NCBI GenBank assembly: GCA_019745195.1
Contig: JAIETL010000092.1
Coordinates: 1-34,516, forward strand
Origin: Beijerinckiaceae bacterium
Lineage (GTDB): Bacteria > Pseudomonadota > Alphaproteobacteria > Rhizobiales > Beijerinckiaceae
Direction of reading: 5' to 3'
Length of the DNA stretch: 34,516 bases
How positions within the stretch are numbered: position 1 is the stretch's first letter; each line of letters starts with the position of its first letter. Positions 25,164 to 34,366 of this stretch are shown piece after piece. The notes under the pieces are model-generated. The model was not told the origin of the DNA and searched no databases. It saw only the letters and a program-made list of their open reading frames with translations. A program made the position numbers and the translations under genes.

Positions 25164-26603
25164 ATGAACGCCCATTCCCTGAACCGGGACGACAAGGCCG
25201 AGCCGGTGATGCAGCGCCCAATCACGCCGGACTGGCTAAACGAACTCGCCGGCTTCTGCGCTCGCCTGCGCTACGACGACCTGCCCGAGGCTGTCGTCGC
25301 GCGCACGCTGCAGGTGATCGCGGATTGCGTCGCGGCCATCGCCGCCGGAGCGCAGGAGCCCGAGGTGATCGCGCTGGCTGGCCGCATGACGCCGATCGAC
25401 CAGCCGGCCGGCGCCGCCATCATCGGAGCCGGCCGCTCCGGCGCGGCGGCTCAGGCCGCCTTCCTGAACGGGACCGCCGGCACGATGCTGGAGCTCGACG
25501 AGGGCAACCAGTTCGCCCGCGGCCATCCTGGAATCCATGTCGTCCCGGCCGTGCTCGCGGCCGCCGGGCGGACGCGGGCGAGCGGACGGGACGTCATCGC
25601 CGCGGTCGCGCTTGGCTACGAAATCGGAGCGCGTATCGGCATCGCCTCGAAACTGCGCATCACCATGCACCCGCACGGCACCTGGGGCACGATCGGCGCG
25701 GCCGTGGCGATCGCCTGGCTGAACCGGCGCGATGCCGCCGCGATGATCGAGACGATCAACGTCGCCTCCTCGCTCGGCCTCTCGACCAGCCGCAGGACGA
25801 TGCTGGAGGGTGGCACGGTCCGAAACAGCTTCGCCGGCTTCTCCAACCAGATCGGCCTGATGGTCGACGATCTCGTCGCCGCCGGCTTCACCGGCGAAGC
25901 GGACGGCCTCGGCACGGTCTACGGCACAGTGATCGCCGAGAGCTGGCAGCCGGGCCTGATGGTCGAGGTGCTGGGCCAGCGCTGGGAGATCGCGCGCAAC
26001 TACTTCAAGCGCCATGCCTGCTGCCGCTACAATCACGGCGCGCTCGATGCGCTGGCCCGGATCGTCGCAGCCGAGGGCGGCAGGATCGCGCCGGAGACGA
26101 TCGCGCGCATCGACGTTGCCACCTATGTCTGGGCAGCGCAGCTCGCCGGGCAGGAGCCACACAACATGCTGGCGGCAAAGTTTTCGCTGCCCTTCTCGAT
26201 CGCCACCACGATCGTCCATGGCGCGGCCACGGTCGAAGCTTTCCGCGAATCGGCCCGGCTGGAGCCGGTTATCCGCGATCTCGCCCGCCGCGTCTTCGTG
26301 CGCGAGGACGCGGACGCCACGGCGAAACTTCCCGGATTGCGGCCCGCCACGGTGAGCGTGTCGCTGACGGATGGCCGCGTGCTCCAGGCGCAGGCTCTGA
26401 CCAATCGCGGCGACGCCGAAGACCCCTACAGCCCGACCGAGATCCGCGAGAAATTCTTCGATCTCGCGACCCCGGTCTGGGGCGAGCCCCATGCCGCCGC
26501 GATCCTCGCCGCCATCGACGCCCTGCCGCAGGCCGGCGACCTCGCAGCGCTGGATCGGCTGCTGGCCGCCGCTCCTAACACGACGAACGGACGAAGCTCA
26601 TGA
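25164..26603 (+). CDS. MmgE/PrpD family dehydratase
   Basis: A 479-residue protein of the MmgE/PrpD family, whose studied members dehydrate 2-methylcitrate (PrpD) or isomerise aconitate-like acids (IRG1/CAD). Family landmarks are FLNGTAGTMLELDEGNQFAR with the following GHPGIHVVPAVLA, ALGYEIGARIG, MHPHGTWGTIGAAVAIA and KRHACCRYNHGALDAL. Cytoplasmic, no cofactor motif. The ATG at 25164 is preceded by GAGGT; GTG at 25158 and ATG at 25209 are alternatives. The stop overlaps the next start (ATGA). Many family members of this length act on unknown acids. Adjacency to an isocitrate-lyase-type enzyme echoes the prpD/prpB pair. Confidence 0.9.
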   Translation: MNAHSLNRDDKAEPVMQRPITPDWLNELAGFCARLRYDDLPEAVVARTLQVIADCVAAIAAGAQEPEVIALAGRMTPIDQPAGAAIIGAGRSGAAAQAAFLNGTAGTMLELDEGNQFARGHPGIHVVPAVLAAAGRTRASGRDVIAAVALGYEIGARIGIASKLRITMHPHGTWGTIGAAVAIAWLNRRDAAAMIETINVASSLGLSTSRRTMLEGGTVRNSFAGFSNQIGLMVDDLVAAGFTGEADGLGTVYGTVIAESWQPGLMVEVLGQRWEIARNYFKRHACCRYNHGALDALARIVAAEGGRIAPETIARIDVATYVWAAQLAGQEPHNMLAAKFSLPFSIATTIVHGAATVEAFRESARLEPVIRDLARRVFVREDADATAKLPGLRPATVSVSLTDGRVLQAQALTNRGDAEDPYSPTEIREKFFDLATPVWGEPHAAAILAAIDALPQAGDLAALDRLLAAAPNTTNGRSS

Positions 26604-27517
26604 CCGCGTCCCTGAGGATGCGTCTGGCGAGACCCGAGATCGTGCTCGCGCCCGGCGTCTACGATGCGCTCACCGCCTCGCTGGCGCAGGCCGCCGGCTT
26701 CGAGGCGCTCTATGTCTCGGGCGCATCGATCGCCTATACGCGGCTCGGCCGGCCCGATATCGGTCTCGTCTCGATGGCCGAGGTTGCCGAGACGGTCACC
26801 ATGATCCGCGACCGCATCGAAACGCCGCTGATCGTCGACGCCGACACCGGCTACGGCAATGCGCTCAACATGCAGCGCACCATGCGCCTGTTCGAACGCG
26901 CCGGCGCGAACGCGCTGCAGATCGAGGACCAGAGCTTTCCCAAGCGCTGCGGCCATCTCGCCGACAAGGGGCTCGTGCCGGCGGCCGAAATGGTCGGGAA
27001 GATCAAAGCGGCGGCCGATGCGCGGGCCTCGCAGGAGACGCTGGTGATCGCGCGCACGGACGCGGTGGCCGTCGAAGGCATCGACCGGGCGCTGGAGCGC
27101 GCCCGGCTCTATGCGCAGGCCGGAGCCGACATGCTCTTCGTCGAAGCGCCCGGCTCCGTCGACGAACTGGCGCGCGTCGCGGCCGAACTCAAGGGTGCGG
27201 CTCCGCTGATGGCGAACATGGTCGAGGGCGGGCGCACGCCGATCCGGTCGGCGACCGAGCTCGAGGCGCAGGGGTTCTCGCTGGTCATCTTCCCGGGCGG
27301 CATCGTTCGCGCGCTGGCGCGCGCCGCGCAGGATTTCTACGCCTCGCTGAAGGCCAGCGGCACCACTGACCCGTTCCGGAGCCGGATGTTCGATTTCGAC
27401 CAGCTCAACGCCGTGATCGGCACGCCCGACATGATCGCGGCGGGCAAGGCCTATGAGGCAGAGCAGAATCCGGCGGAAGAGGCGTCCGCAGGGCCGACGG
27501 ACAGGAAGGCCTCATGA
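26600..27517 (+). CDS. Isocitrate lyase/PEP mutase superfamily C-C lyase
   Basis: A 305-residue TIM-barrel enzyme. Metal ligands are in LIVDADTGYGN (D80, D82), followed by LQIEDQ (E109), and the catalytic cysteine is in KRCGH (115-119). The KRCGH loop marks true lyases (2-methylisocitrate lyase PrpB, 2,3-dimethylmalate lyase) rather than phosphonopyruvate mutases. Such enzymes cleave a 2- or 3-hydroxy acid to pyruvate or glyoxylate plus another carboxylate. Near PrpD-type and LeuCD-type genes, a role in the final cleavage step is likely. Some close relatives are oxaloacetate decarboxylases. Overlaps both neighbours by ATGA. Confidence 0.92.
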   Translation: MTASLRMRLARPEIVLAPGVYDALTASLAQAAGFEALYVSGASIAYTRLGRPDIGLVSMAEVAETVTMIRDRIETPLIVDADTGYGNALNMQRTMRLFERAGANALQIEDQSFPKRCGHLADKGLVPAAEMVGKIKAAADARASQETLVIARTDAVAVEGIDRALERARLYAQAGADMLFVEAPGSVDELARVAAELKGAAPLMANMVEGGRTPIRSATELEAQGFSLVIFPGGIVRALARAAQDFYASLKASGTTDPFRSRMFDFDQLNAVIGTPDMIAAGKAYEAEQNPAEEASAGPTDRKAS

Positions 27518-29205
27518 CCGCGCTCGACCCCGTCACGCTCGCCGTCCTCAAGGGGCGGCTGGAGCAGATCGCCAACGAGATGGACGCGACGCTCTACCGC
27601 TCCGCCTTCAACCCGATCATCGCCGAGGCGCACGACGCCTGCCACGGCCTCTACCATGCCACGACCGGCGACACGCTGGTGCAGGGCACGTCCGGCCTGC
27701 CGATCTTCGTCGGCGCCATGGCGTTCGCGGTGCGCGCGGTCATCGCCCGCGTTGAGGCGGGCGCGGCAAACGATCCCGGCGACACCTGGATATTCAACGA
27801 CCCTTACGACGGCGGCACGCATCTCAACGACATGCGCCTGGTGCGCCCCGTTTTTCGCGATGGAAAGTTGTTCTGCTGGCTTGCCTCGGTCGGACACTGG
27901 CTCGATGTCGGCGGTAACGTGCCCGGCAACTTCAACGCCAAAGCGACCGAGAGCTTCCAGGAGGGTTTCCGCATCCCGCCGGTGAAACTCGTGCGCAAGG
28001 GCGAATTCCAGCACGACATTGTCGACATCCTCGCCGCCAACTCGCGGCTGCCGCAGTCGAACTGGGGCGATCTCAACGGTCAGCTCAACGCGCTCGATCT
28101 CGGCCAGCAGCGGCTCGACGCCCTGCTCGACGATTATGGCGTGCCGACGGTCGAGGCGGCGCTCGATGCGTTCAGCGCCCGCGCCGAAGCCCTGATGCGC
28201 GCCGAGATCGCCGCCTTGCCTGACGGCACCTTCTCCTTCGACGATTTCCTCGACAATGACGGCATCACCGACGCGCCGCTGCGGATCGCGCTCGACCTGA
28301 CGGTCTCGGGCGAACGGATGACGCTGGATTTCTCGCGCTCGGCACCGCCCTGCCAGGGCCCACTCAACATCGCCTACTCGACCGCGGTCGCCTGCTGCTA
28401 CGTCGCGCTCAAGCACATCTTCCCGCATGTCCCGGCCAATGCCGGCGTGCTGAGGCCGATCACCTTCGTCATTCCGAACACGACGCTGCTCGGCGCCAGC
28501 GCGCCCAAGCCGGTCGGCGGCTATACCGAGACCATCCTGCGCGTGATCGACACGGTCTTCGGCGTCTTCGCGCAGATCGCACCGCAGCGCGCCAATGGCT
28601 CGCCCTACGCCACGATCAACGCCCTCTCGCTCGCCGGACACCGCGACGACGGCTCGCGCTTCGTGATGTTCTCGTTCTTCGGCGGTGGTCTTGGGGGCAA
28701 CCCGGAGAGCGACGGCCTCAACCACGGCAACAACCCGATCTCGACCGCGACGATCCCGCCCGCCGAGATCCTCGAGGCGGCTTATCCGGTGATGTTCACG
28801 CAATGGGCGCTTCGGCCCGATTCCGGCGGCGCCGGCCGTCACCGCGGCGGCTGCGGCGCGATCTACGAGATCGAGGCCTTGGCCGAGAGCGGCGCCGATG
28901 TCTTCCTGCTTGGCGAGCGCGGCAAATTTCCGCCCTTCGGCGTCGCCGGCGGTGGGCCGGCCGCGATGAACCGTTTCGTCTATGACAGCGCTGAGGGCCC
29001 GACATCCCCGCCCATGGTGACGAAAATCACCGACATCCATATCGGCCAGGGTCAGCGAGTCCGGCTCGAAAGCCCCGGCGGCGGCGGCTATGGCGCCCCC
29101 CGGGACCGCGATCCCGACGCGGTGCGGCGCGACGTGGCCAATGGCTATGTCAGCCCCGCCGAGGCCGAGCGAATCTATGGCCTCGCCCGAGAGGCAGCGC
29201 GATGA
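27514..29205 (+). CDS. Hydantoinase/oxoprolinase family protein, B subunit
   Basis: A 563-residue HyuB-type subunit. Conserved features include LDPVTLAVLKGRLEQIANEM at the start, SAFNPIIAEAHDAC, WIFNDPYDGGTHLNDM, WLDVGGNVPGNFN, SGGAGRHRGGCGAIYEIEAL and a Gly-rich end ESPGGGGYGAPRDRDPDAV. HyuA/HyuB pairs hydrolyse cyclic amides (5-oxoproline, N-methylhydantoin) using ATP, and a related branch carboxylates acetone or acetophenone. It is the partner of the A subunit just downstream, with ATGA overlaps at both ends. Length is normal. The substrate is not predictable from sequence. Confidence 0.94.
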   Translation: MTALDPVTLAVLKGRLEQIANEMDATLYRSAFNPIIAEAHDACHGLYHATTGDTLVQGTSGLPIFVGAMAFAVRAVIARVEAGAANDPGDTWIFNDPYDGGTHLNDMRLVRPVFRDGKLFCWLASVGHWLDVGGNVPGNFNAKATESFQEGFRIPPVKLVRKGEFQHDIVDILAANSRLPQSNWGDLNGQLNALDLGQQRLDALLDDYGVPTVEAALDAFSARAEALMRAEIAALPDGTFSFDDFLDNDGITDAPLRIALDLTVSGERMTLDFSRSAPPCQGPLNIAYSTAVACCYVALKHIFPHVPANAGVLRPITFVIPNTTLLGASAPKPVGGYTETILRVIDTVFGVFAQIAPQRANGSPYATINALSLAGHRDDGSRFVMFSFFGGGLGGNPESDGLNHGNNPISTATIPPAEILEAAYPVMFTQWALRPDSGGAGRHRGGCGAIYEIEALAESGADVFLLGERGKFPPFGVAGGGPAAMNRFVYDSAEGPTSPPMVTKITDIHIGQGQRVRLESPGGGGYGAPRDRDPDAVRRDVANGYVSPAEAERIYGLAREAAR

Positions 29206-31262
29206 CCGCCCGCTCCGCCAAGGCCGTCGTCGGCGTCGATGTCGGCGGCACCTTCACCGACCTGTTCTGGTTCGACGAGGCACAGGGCAGCTTTCGCGTC
29301 GCCAAGGTTCCCTCCCAGCGCGGCGACGAGGCCACGGGCTTCATCGCTGGTCTGACGACCTTCGGGCCGGTGTCGGAGCTGGCCTCGATCGTCCACGGCA
29401 CGACGGTAGGAACCAATGCGCTGCTGGAGCGCAAGGGCGCCAGGGTCGGCGTCATCACCACGCCGGGCTTCCGCGACGTGCTCGAAATGCGCCGGCGCGA
29501 CCGCCGCCAGACCTGGGGGCTGTGGGGCGACTTCACGCCCGCCGCCAGCCGCCAGGACCGGTTGGAGGTGCCAGAACGCACCCTCGCCGACGGCACGGTT
29601 CGCACCGCGGTGGATCTCGACGCGGCGCGTGTGGCCGCCCGGAGGCTGGCGGCCCAAGGCTGCGAGGCGCTGGCCATCATTTTCATCAATGCCTATGCCA
29701 ATCCTGCCAACGAGCGCGCTGCGCTCCTCGCCGCCAGCGAGGTCTGGCCCAACGCACATATCGCCTGTTCGAGCGCGATCCTGCCAGAGATCCGGGAGTT
29801 CGAGCGGGCCTCGACGACGGTGCTGAACGCGACATTGCAGCCGGTCGTTGGGTCCTATCTGGAGCGCCTTGAGGGCGCGCTGGCGTCGGACGGATTCACC
29901 GGCCGCTTCCACATCGTCCAGAGCAATGGCGGCGTGATGTCGACCGCGACCGCCCGCAAGCTGCCGATCCGCACCGCGCTATCGGGTCCGGCCGCCGGCG
30001 TCATCGCCGCGGCCGCCATTGCGCGGGCGGCCGGATTTCCCGACATCATCACCGGCGATCTCGGCGGCACCTCCTTTGACGTCTCGTTGATCGCCGGCGG
30101 GCAGGCGGCGCTGACCGCCCAGAGCACGATCGATTTCGGCATGGTGATCCGCACCCCGATGATCGAGATCACCACGATCGGCGCCGGCGGCGGCTCGATC
30201 GCGCGGGTTGATGCGGGCGGTCTGCTCGAGGTCGGCCCCGAAAGCGCGGGCTCTAGGCCGGGCCCGGTCTGCTACGGTCAGGGCAATGATCGCCCGACGC
30301 TGACCGATGCCAATCTCGTTTTGGGACGGATCGACGGCGGCAAGCCCCTGGGCACGCTGCAGAGCCTGGATGTCGCGGCCGCTCGCGAGGCGATCCGGGT
30401 CAAGGTCGCGGAGCCGCTCGGACTCGACGTGATGACGGCTGCCGAGGCGATCGTGAAGATCGCCAATGCGCGCATGGCCGGCGCCATCCGCCTCGTCTCG
30501 ATCGAGCGCGGGCACGATCCCGCGAAATTCCTCGCCATGCCCTTCGGCGGCGGCGGAGCGCTTCATGCCGGCGCACTGATCAAGGAGGTCGGCCTGAGGG
30601 GCGCGCTGGTGCCTCGCTTCCCGGGTGTCACCTCGGCCCTCGGCTGCGTCATCGCCGATATCCGTCATGATGGCGTCCAGACGGTGAACCTGATGCTCGA
30701 CGGGCTCGATGCTGAGGCGCTCGACGCCCGTATGGTCGAGACCGGGAGCGAGGCGCGTGCCATCGTCGCTGACGCCGGCCTGAGCGTCGAGCGCATCGAC
30801 GTGCTCTACGAACTCGACATGCATTATCTCGGGCAGACACATACGGTCGCCGTGCCGCTGCGGGTCACGCTTGCGCATGACACGACCGGCATCTCGGAAG
30901 CCGTCATTCGCGCCGCCTTCGAGGCCGCCTACGGTGCCGCGTTCAGCCGCCTCTTGCCGGGAATCCCCGTTCGCATCGTCACCCTAAGAACGGCGGCGAT
31001 CGGCCGCCGCCCGGACTTCGATCTGAGGGCTCTGGCGCCCTCGCCGGATGCGAAGCTCGAGGCCGCAAGTCGCGGAAGCCGGCCGGTCTATCTCGACGGC
31101 GCCTGGCGCGAGTCGGCGATCTGGTCGCGGCTCGATCTGCCGGTCGGTGCCCGTATCGAAGGCCCGGCGATGCTGGAGCAGTCGGATGCCACGATCCTGC
31201 TCGATCCCGGCCTGATCGCGACGGTCGACGGGCTCGGCAACCTCGTCATTCTCAGGAGCTGA
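29202..31262 (+). CDS. Hydantoinase/oxoprolinase family protein, A subunit
   Basis: A 686-residue HyuA-type subunit with the actin/ASKHA-like ATPase fold. The N-terminal phosphate loop is VVGVDVGGTFTDLFW (about 9-23), followed by STASIVHGTT-like IVHGTTVGTNALLERKGARV, then ALSGPAAGVIAAAAIARAAG and DIITGDLGGTSFDVSLIAGG, then MPFGGGGALHAGAL and LGCVIADIRHD. The ATP-dependent phosphorylation of the amide oxygen is expected here, with hydrolysis in the B subunit. Its start overlaps the hyuB-type stop, so the subunits are translationally coupled. The following gene starts four bases after the stop. Confidence 0.94.
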   Translation: MTARSAKAVVGVDVGGTFTDLFWFDEAQGSFRVAKVPSQRGDEATGFIAGLTTFGPVSELASIVHGTTVGTNALLERKGARVGVITTPGFRDVLEMRRRDRRQTWGLWGDFTPAASRQDRLEVPERTLADGTVRTAVDLDAARVAARRLAAQGCEALAIIFINAYANPANERAALLAASEVWPNAHIACSSAILPEIREFERASTTVLNATLQPVVGSYLERLEGALASDGFTGRFHIVQSNGGVMSTATARKLPIRTALSGPAAGVIAAAAIARAAGFPDIITGDLGGTSFDVSLIAGGQAALTAQSTIDFGMVIRTPMIEITTIGAGGGSIARVDAGGLLEVGPESAGSRPGPVCYGQGNDRPTLTDANLVLGRIDGGKPLGTLQSLDVAAAREAIRVKVAEPLGLDVMTAAEAIVKIANARMAGAIRLVSIERGHDPAKFLAMPFGGGGALHAGALIKEVGLRGALVPRFPGVTSALGCVIADIRHDGVQTVNLMLDGLDAEALDARMVETGSEARAIVADAGLSVERIDVLYELDMHYLGQTHTVAVPLRVTLAHDTTGISEAVIRAAFEAAYGAAFSRLLPGIPVRIVTLRTAAIGRRPDFDLRALAPSPDAKLEAASRGSRPVYLDGAWRESAIWSRLDLPVGARIEGPAMLEQSDATILLDPGLIATVDGLGNLVILRS

Positions 31263-31266
31263 GCCG

Positions 31267-31881
31267 ATGGCCGGTCCGATCGCCTCCCTGCCCGCTACGG
31301 CGCTGCTGATCGTCGATCTGCAGAACGACTTCATTCATCCCGAGGGCGCCTATGCGCGTGGCCAGGCGGCCTCGCCGCAGGCGCAGGCTCTTCCGGCGCG
31401 GATCAAACCCCTGGCGGACCTGATGCGCGTCCGCGGCGGGCTCGTCGCGGCGACCCAGTTCACGCTCGTGCCCGGCCGTGGCGGCGAGCCGCTGATCTCG
31501 CCGCATCTGCTGGCGATGCGGCCCTTCCTGCGCAAGGGCGATTTCCTGCCAGGCGGCTGGGGGCACCGGGTCGTGGAGGCGCTCCAGCCAATCGACGTCT
31601 GCGTCGAAAAGATCGCCTATTCAGCCTTCTACCAGACGCGGCTGGAGTGGCTTTTGCGCAAGCTCGGCATCTTGCATCTGGTCGTTGCCGGTATCGTCAC
31701 CAACGGCGGCGTCGCCTCCACCGTGCGCGATGCCCATGTCCGCGACATCGAGGTGACCGTGCTCGAGGATGGCTGCGCGGCACCAACGCCACAGATGCAC
31801 GACGAGGCGATCGCCGCGCTCGCGCCAGTGGCCCGTATCGCCAGCATCGCCGGCGTGATGGCGGAGATTGCGGCGCTATGA
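31267..31881 (+). CDS. Isochorismatase-fold hydrolase lacking the usual catalytic cysteine
   Basis: A 204-residue protein of the isochorismatase/cysteine hydrolase family. The catalytic Asp is in LIVDLQNDF (D17) and the Lys in VEKIAYSAFYQT (K115). Where nicotinamidase-like members have a nucleophilic cysteine (TDxCV), this protein has GIVTNGGVASTVRDAH, with Gly at residue 148. Isochorismatases such as EntB and PhzD also have Gly there and hydrolyse a vinyl ether without covalent catalysis. So it is probably not an amidase of the NicF/nicotinamidase kind. It is joined to the FAD enzyme by an ATGA overlap and belongs to the HyuBA operon. Confidence 0.88.
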   Translation: MAGPIASLPATALLIVDLQNDFIHPEGAYARGQAASPQAQALPARIKPLADLMRVRGGLVAATQFTLVPGRGGEPLISPHLLAMRPFLRKGDFLPGGWGHRVVEALQPIDVCVEKIAYSAFYQTRLEWLLRKLGILHLVVAGIVTNGGVASTVRDAHVRDIEVTVLEDGCAAPTPQMHDEAIAALAPVARIASIAGVMAEIAAL

Positions 31882-33302
31882 ACGCGGTGCGTCCGGCGCT
31901 CGGCATTACCTTCGAGGCCACCGCCGACGTGCTGATCATCGGTGCGGGCGCGGCGGGCCTCGTCGCCGCGCTGGCGGCTCACGAAGCCGGCGCAGAGGTC
32001 GTCATCGTCGAGCGTGATGGCGTTCCCAGCGGCTCGACCGCGCTCTCGGCGGGTCTCATCCCCGCGGCAGGCACGCGCTTCCAGCGGGCGGCGGGGCTCG
32101 AGGACAGCCCCACGCGCTTCGCCCGCGACATCCTGGCCAAGGCCCATCACGAGCCCGATCCGTCCATGGTCGCGCATCTTGCGGCGCATGTCGGGCCGGT
32201 GCTGGAATGGCTCGCCGACCGGCACGGCCTGTCCTTCGACGTCATCACCAACTTCTCCTATCCCGGCCATTCGGTCATGCGCATGCACGGGCTGCCCCAG
32301 CGCACCGGCGGGGAACTCGTCGACCGCCTGCGTACGGCGGTTGAGGCTCAGGGCATCCCCGTGCTGACCGGATTTCGCGCCACGAACCTCTACGCCGACG
32401 ATGAGGGCCGCATCTCAGGAGTCGCCGGGACGCGCCCCGATGGCGGGGAGGAACGCATCGGCTGTCAGGCGCTGGTGCTGGCCTGCAACGGGTATGGCGG
32501 CAACCGCGCACTTGTCGCCCGGTACATCCCGCAGATGAGCGAGGCGCTCTGGTTCGGCCATTCCGGGAATGAGGGCGATGCCGTGCTCTGGGGTGAGGAG
32601 CTCGGTGCCGATCTCGTCCACATGTCGGGCCATCAGGGCCATGGCTCAGTGGCGCAGCCGCACGGCATCCTCATCACCTGGGCGACGATCATGGAGGGCG
32701 GCTTTCAGGTCAATGCGCTGGCGCAGCGCTTTTCCGACGAAAGCCATGGCTATTCCGAGCAGGCCGCTCAGGTCCTGCTGCAGCCTGAGGCGAAGGCCTG
32801 GACGATCTTCGACGCCCGGATCGCCGCGATCGCCTGCCAGTTCGAGGATTTCCGCCAGGCGTTGGCCCAGGGCGCCATCGTCGAGGCCAACACGGTCGCG
32901 GACCTAGCTGGAAAACTTGGGCTCGACGGCCAAGTGCTGAGCGAGACCGCGGCAGAGGTCGAGCGGCTCAAGCGCGGTGAAGGACACGATCGGTTCGCTC
33001 GTGCCTTCGCCGGCGTCCCGTCCCTCGTTGCGCCGTATTGCGCGGTTCGTGTCACCGGCGCGTTGTTCCATACACAAGGCGGCCTACGGGTCGACTTCCA
33101 GGCCCGGGTGCTGAAGCGCAATGGCGACACGCTGCCCAATCTCTTCGCCAGTGGCGGCGCTGCGGTCGGCGTCTCAGGCTCACAGGCCTCGGGCTATCTC
33201 TCAGGAAACGGCCTGCTGACAGCTGTCGCGCTCGGCCATATCGCCGGGCGGGCTGCCGCTGCTAGCGAAAGCCTCCGCCGGCAACCACAGCCGTTCGCCT
33301 AA
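31878..33302 (+). CDS. FAD-binding fumarate-reductase/ketosteroid-dehydrogenase-like flavoprotein
   Basis: A 474-residue flavoprotein. The dinucleotide-binding motif is ADVLIIGAGAAGLVAALAAH (GxGxxG at 22-27, ending with Glu in VIVE), followed by the SGSTALSAGLI segment. The C-terminal FAD closure is LFASGGAAVGVSGSQASGYL, and ALFHTQGGLRVD matches the His-Thr-x-Gly-Gly site of fumarate-reductase-type enzymes. It should oxidise or reduce a C-C bond alpha to a carbonyl. The frame is open from 31647 upstream, but the ATG at 31878 overlapping the previous stop (ATGA) gives a normal length and starts right before the FAD motif. Last gene of the operon; no signal peptide. Confidence 0.92.
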   Translation: MNAVRPALGITFEATADVLIIGAGAAGLVAALAAHEAGAEVVIVERDGVPSGSTALSAGLIPAAGTRFQRAAGLEDSPTRFARDILAKAHHEPDPSMVAHLAAHVGPVLEWLADRHGLSFDVITNFSYPGHSVMRMHGLPQRTGGELVDRLRTAVEAQGIPVLTGFRATNLYADDEGRISGVAGTRPDGGEERIGCQALVLACNGYGGNRALVARYIPQMSEALWFGHSGNEGDAVLWGEELGADLVHMSGHQGHGSVAQPHGILITWATIMEGGFQVNALAQRFSDESHGYSEQAAQVLLQPEAKAWTIFDARIAAIACQFEDFRQALAQGAIVEANTVADLAGKLGLDGQVLSETAAEVERLKRGEGHDRFARAFAGVPSLVAPYCAVRVTGALFHTQGGLRVDFQARVLKRNGDTLPNLFASGGAAVGVSGSQASGYLSGNGLLTAVALGHIAGRAAAASESLRRQPQPFA

Positions 33303-33433
33303 CGAGCGAGACCGGCACGCACGAGTGCGTATTGCGATTTCGCTGCCGTTGGCACGCGCTCCAGCCAATAATCCCTTGTTTGAGCCGCTCGCCGCTGCTC
33401 CGATGACGGCAACGGCATGGGATATGGGATGGG

Positions 33434-33726
33434 CGGCTGCCGGAGATCGAGGGCGACAAGGAGCCGAAGAAGCAGCAAAAATCGTGTCCAATCGGTTTCT
33501 TCGATATCGAAATCGCGAAAGTTCAGACTGCCGAGGACAAGCTCTACCTGTTCGTCGCCATGTTCGGATGAACAAATTCGCCTCGCGCAATTGGTCGAGA
33601 GCGCGAAGCGGGTGACGGCCTCGGCCTTCCTGCTCGCCCTGATCGTGGCCGTTCGCTATAGGATCCACACGATCCTGACCGACAACGGCATTCAGTTCCA
33701 ATATGCACCACGCTACGCCGACGGCC
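33434..33726 (+). pseudogene. IS481-family transposase remnant
   Basis: From 33434 one frame reads RLPEIEGDKEPKKQQKSCPI then GFFDIEIAKVQTAEDKLYLF, the IS481-type start of the catalytic domain (DIAEVxTAEGKLYLFVAIDR). After about 33560 it breaks with a stop, and another frame continues AQLVESAKRVTASAFLLALI and YRIHTILTDNGIQF up to RYADG. The second catalytic Asp (TDNG) is kept, but the C-terminal part with the catalytic Glu is gone and the N-terminal helix-turn-helix is missing. The remaining bases of 33303-33874 hold nothing else I recognise. Confidence 0.72.
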
Positions 33727-33874
33727 TGAACCTGACGCCTCTCCAGACGCTCCAGCCTCGGGTATCGAGATTGCTGCATGGGCGACGTCGCTTGATGCAC
33801 CCATTTAGGAGCAGCCTCGCTATGGTCGAGGGTTTGGCCTACATGGTGAACTTCGGAAACGTCGCAGGTAGCCA

Positions 33875-34366
33875 ATGAGCATCGTCCCGGAGCCAACTCG
33901 GCCAGGTCAGGACAGCGTCTGGACCTTCCCGCGACCGGCTATCGCCGAGCCCTGTGACCGTCGCATCGTAATCCGCCATCGCGGCGAGACAGTTGCCGAC
34001 ACGACGGCTTCTGTCCGCGTAATCGAAACCAGCCATCCGCCGACTTATTACATTCCGCCAGACAGCGTGAACGCTCGGCTGCTGCCGTCGCCGCATCGTT
34101 CGATCTGCGAGTGGAAAGGGCAGGCGAGCTATATCGATCTGGTGTTCGGGTCCGAGACGCTGCGCCAAGTCGGCTGGCTTTATCCATCGCCGACGCCCGC
34201 CTTCGCAATCCTGGCCGGCTTCATCGCCTTCTATGCACAGCCGTTCGACGAATGCCTGGTCGATGGCGAAGTGGTCACGCCACAGCCCGGCGGCTTCTAT
34301 GGCGGCTGGATAACATCCCAGGTCGCCGGACCGTTCAAGGGCATCCCCGGTAGTCGCTTCTGGTAG
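33875..34366 (+). CDS. DUF427 domain-containing protein
   Basis: A 163-residue protein of the DUF427 family, small beta-rich proteins of unknown function. Visible hallmarks are ESVWDYPRP-like DSVWTFPRPAIAEP, RHRGETVADTTASVRVIETS, HPPTYYIPPDSV, ICEWKGQASYIDLV, WLYPSPTPAF, IAFYAQPFDECLVDGEVV and PQPGGFYGGWITSQVAGPF. The conserved Trp/Tyr and GGFYGGWIT are nearly invariant in the family. Single copy of the domain, full length. It stands between an IS481 remnant and the window edge, with no operon partner visible. Confidence 0.9.
   Translation: MSIVPEPTRPGQDSVWTFPRPAIAEPCDRRIVIRHRGETVADTTASVRVIETSHPPTYYIPPDSVNARLLPSPHRSICEWKGQASYIDLVFGSETLRQVGWLYPSPTPAFAILAGFIAFYAQPFDECLVDGEVVTPQPGGFYGGWITSQVAGPFKGIPGSRFW

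Noticed and set aside
27451..29040. A 529-codon open frame on the minus strand opposite the HyuB-type gene.
   Set aside because: It is an Arg/Asp/Gly-rich antisense shadow caused by high third-position GC; the plus-strand protein has strong family motifs.
33317..33330. Hairpin ACGCAC-GA-GTGCGT after the flavoprotein gene as a terminator.
   Set aside because: The loop is only two bases and no T-run follows, so it is not a convincing rho-independent terminator.
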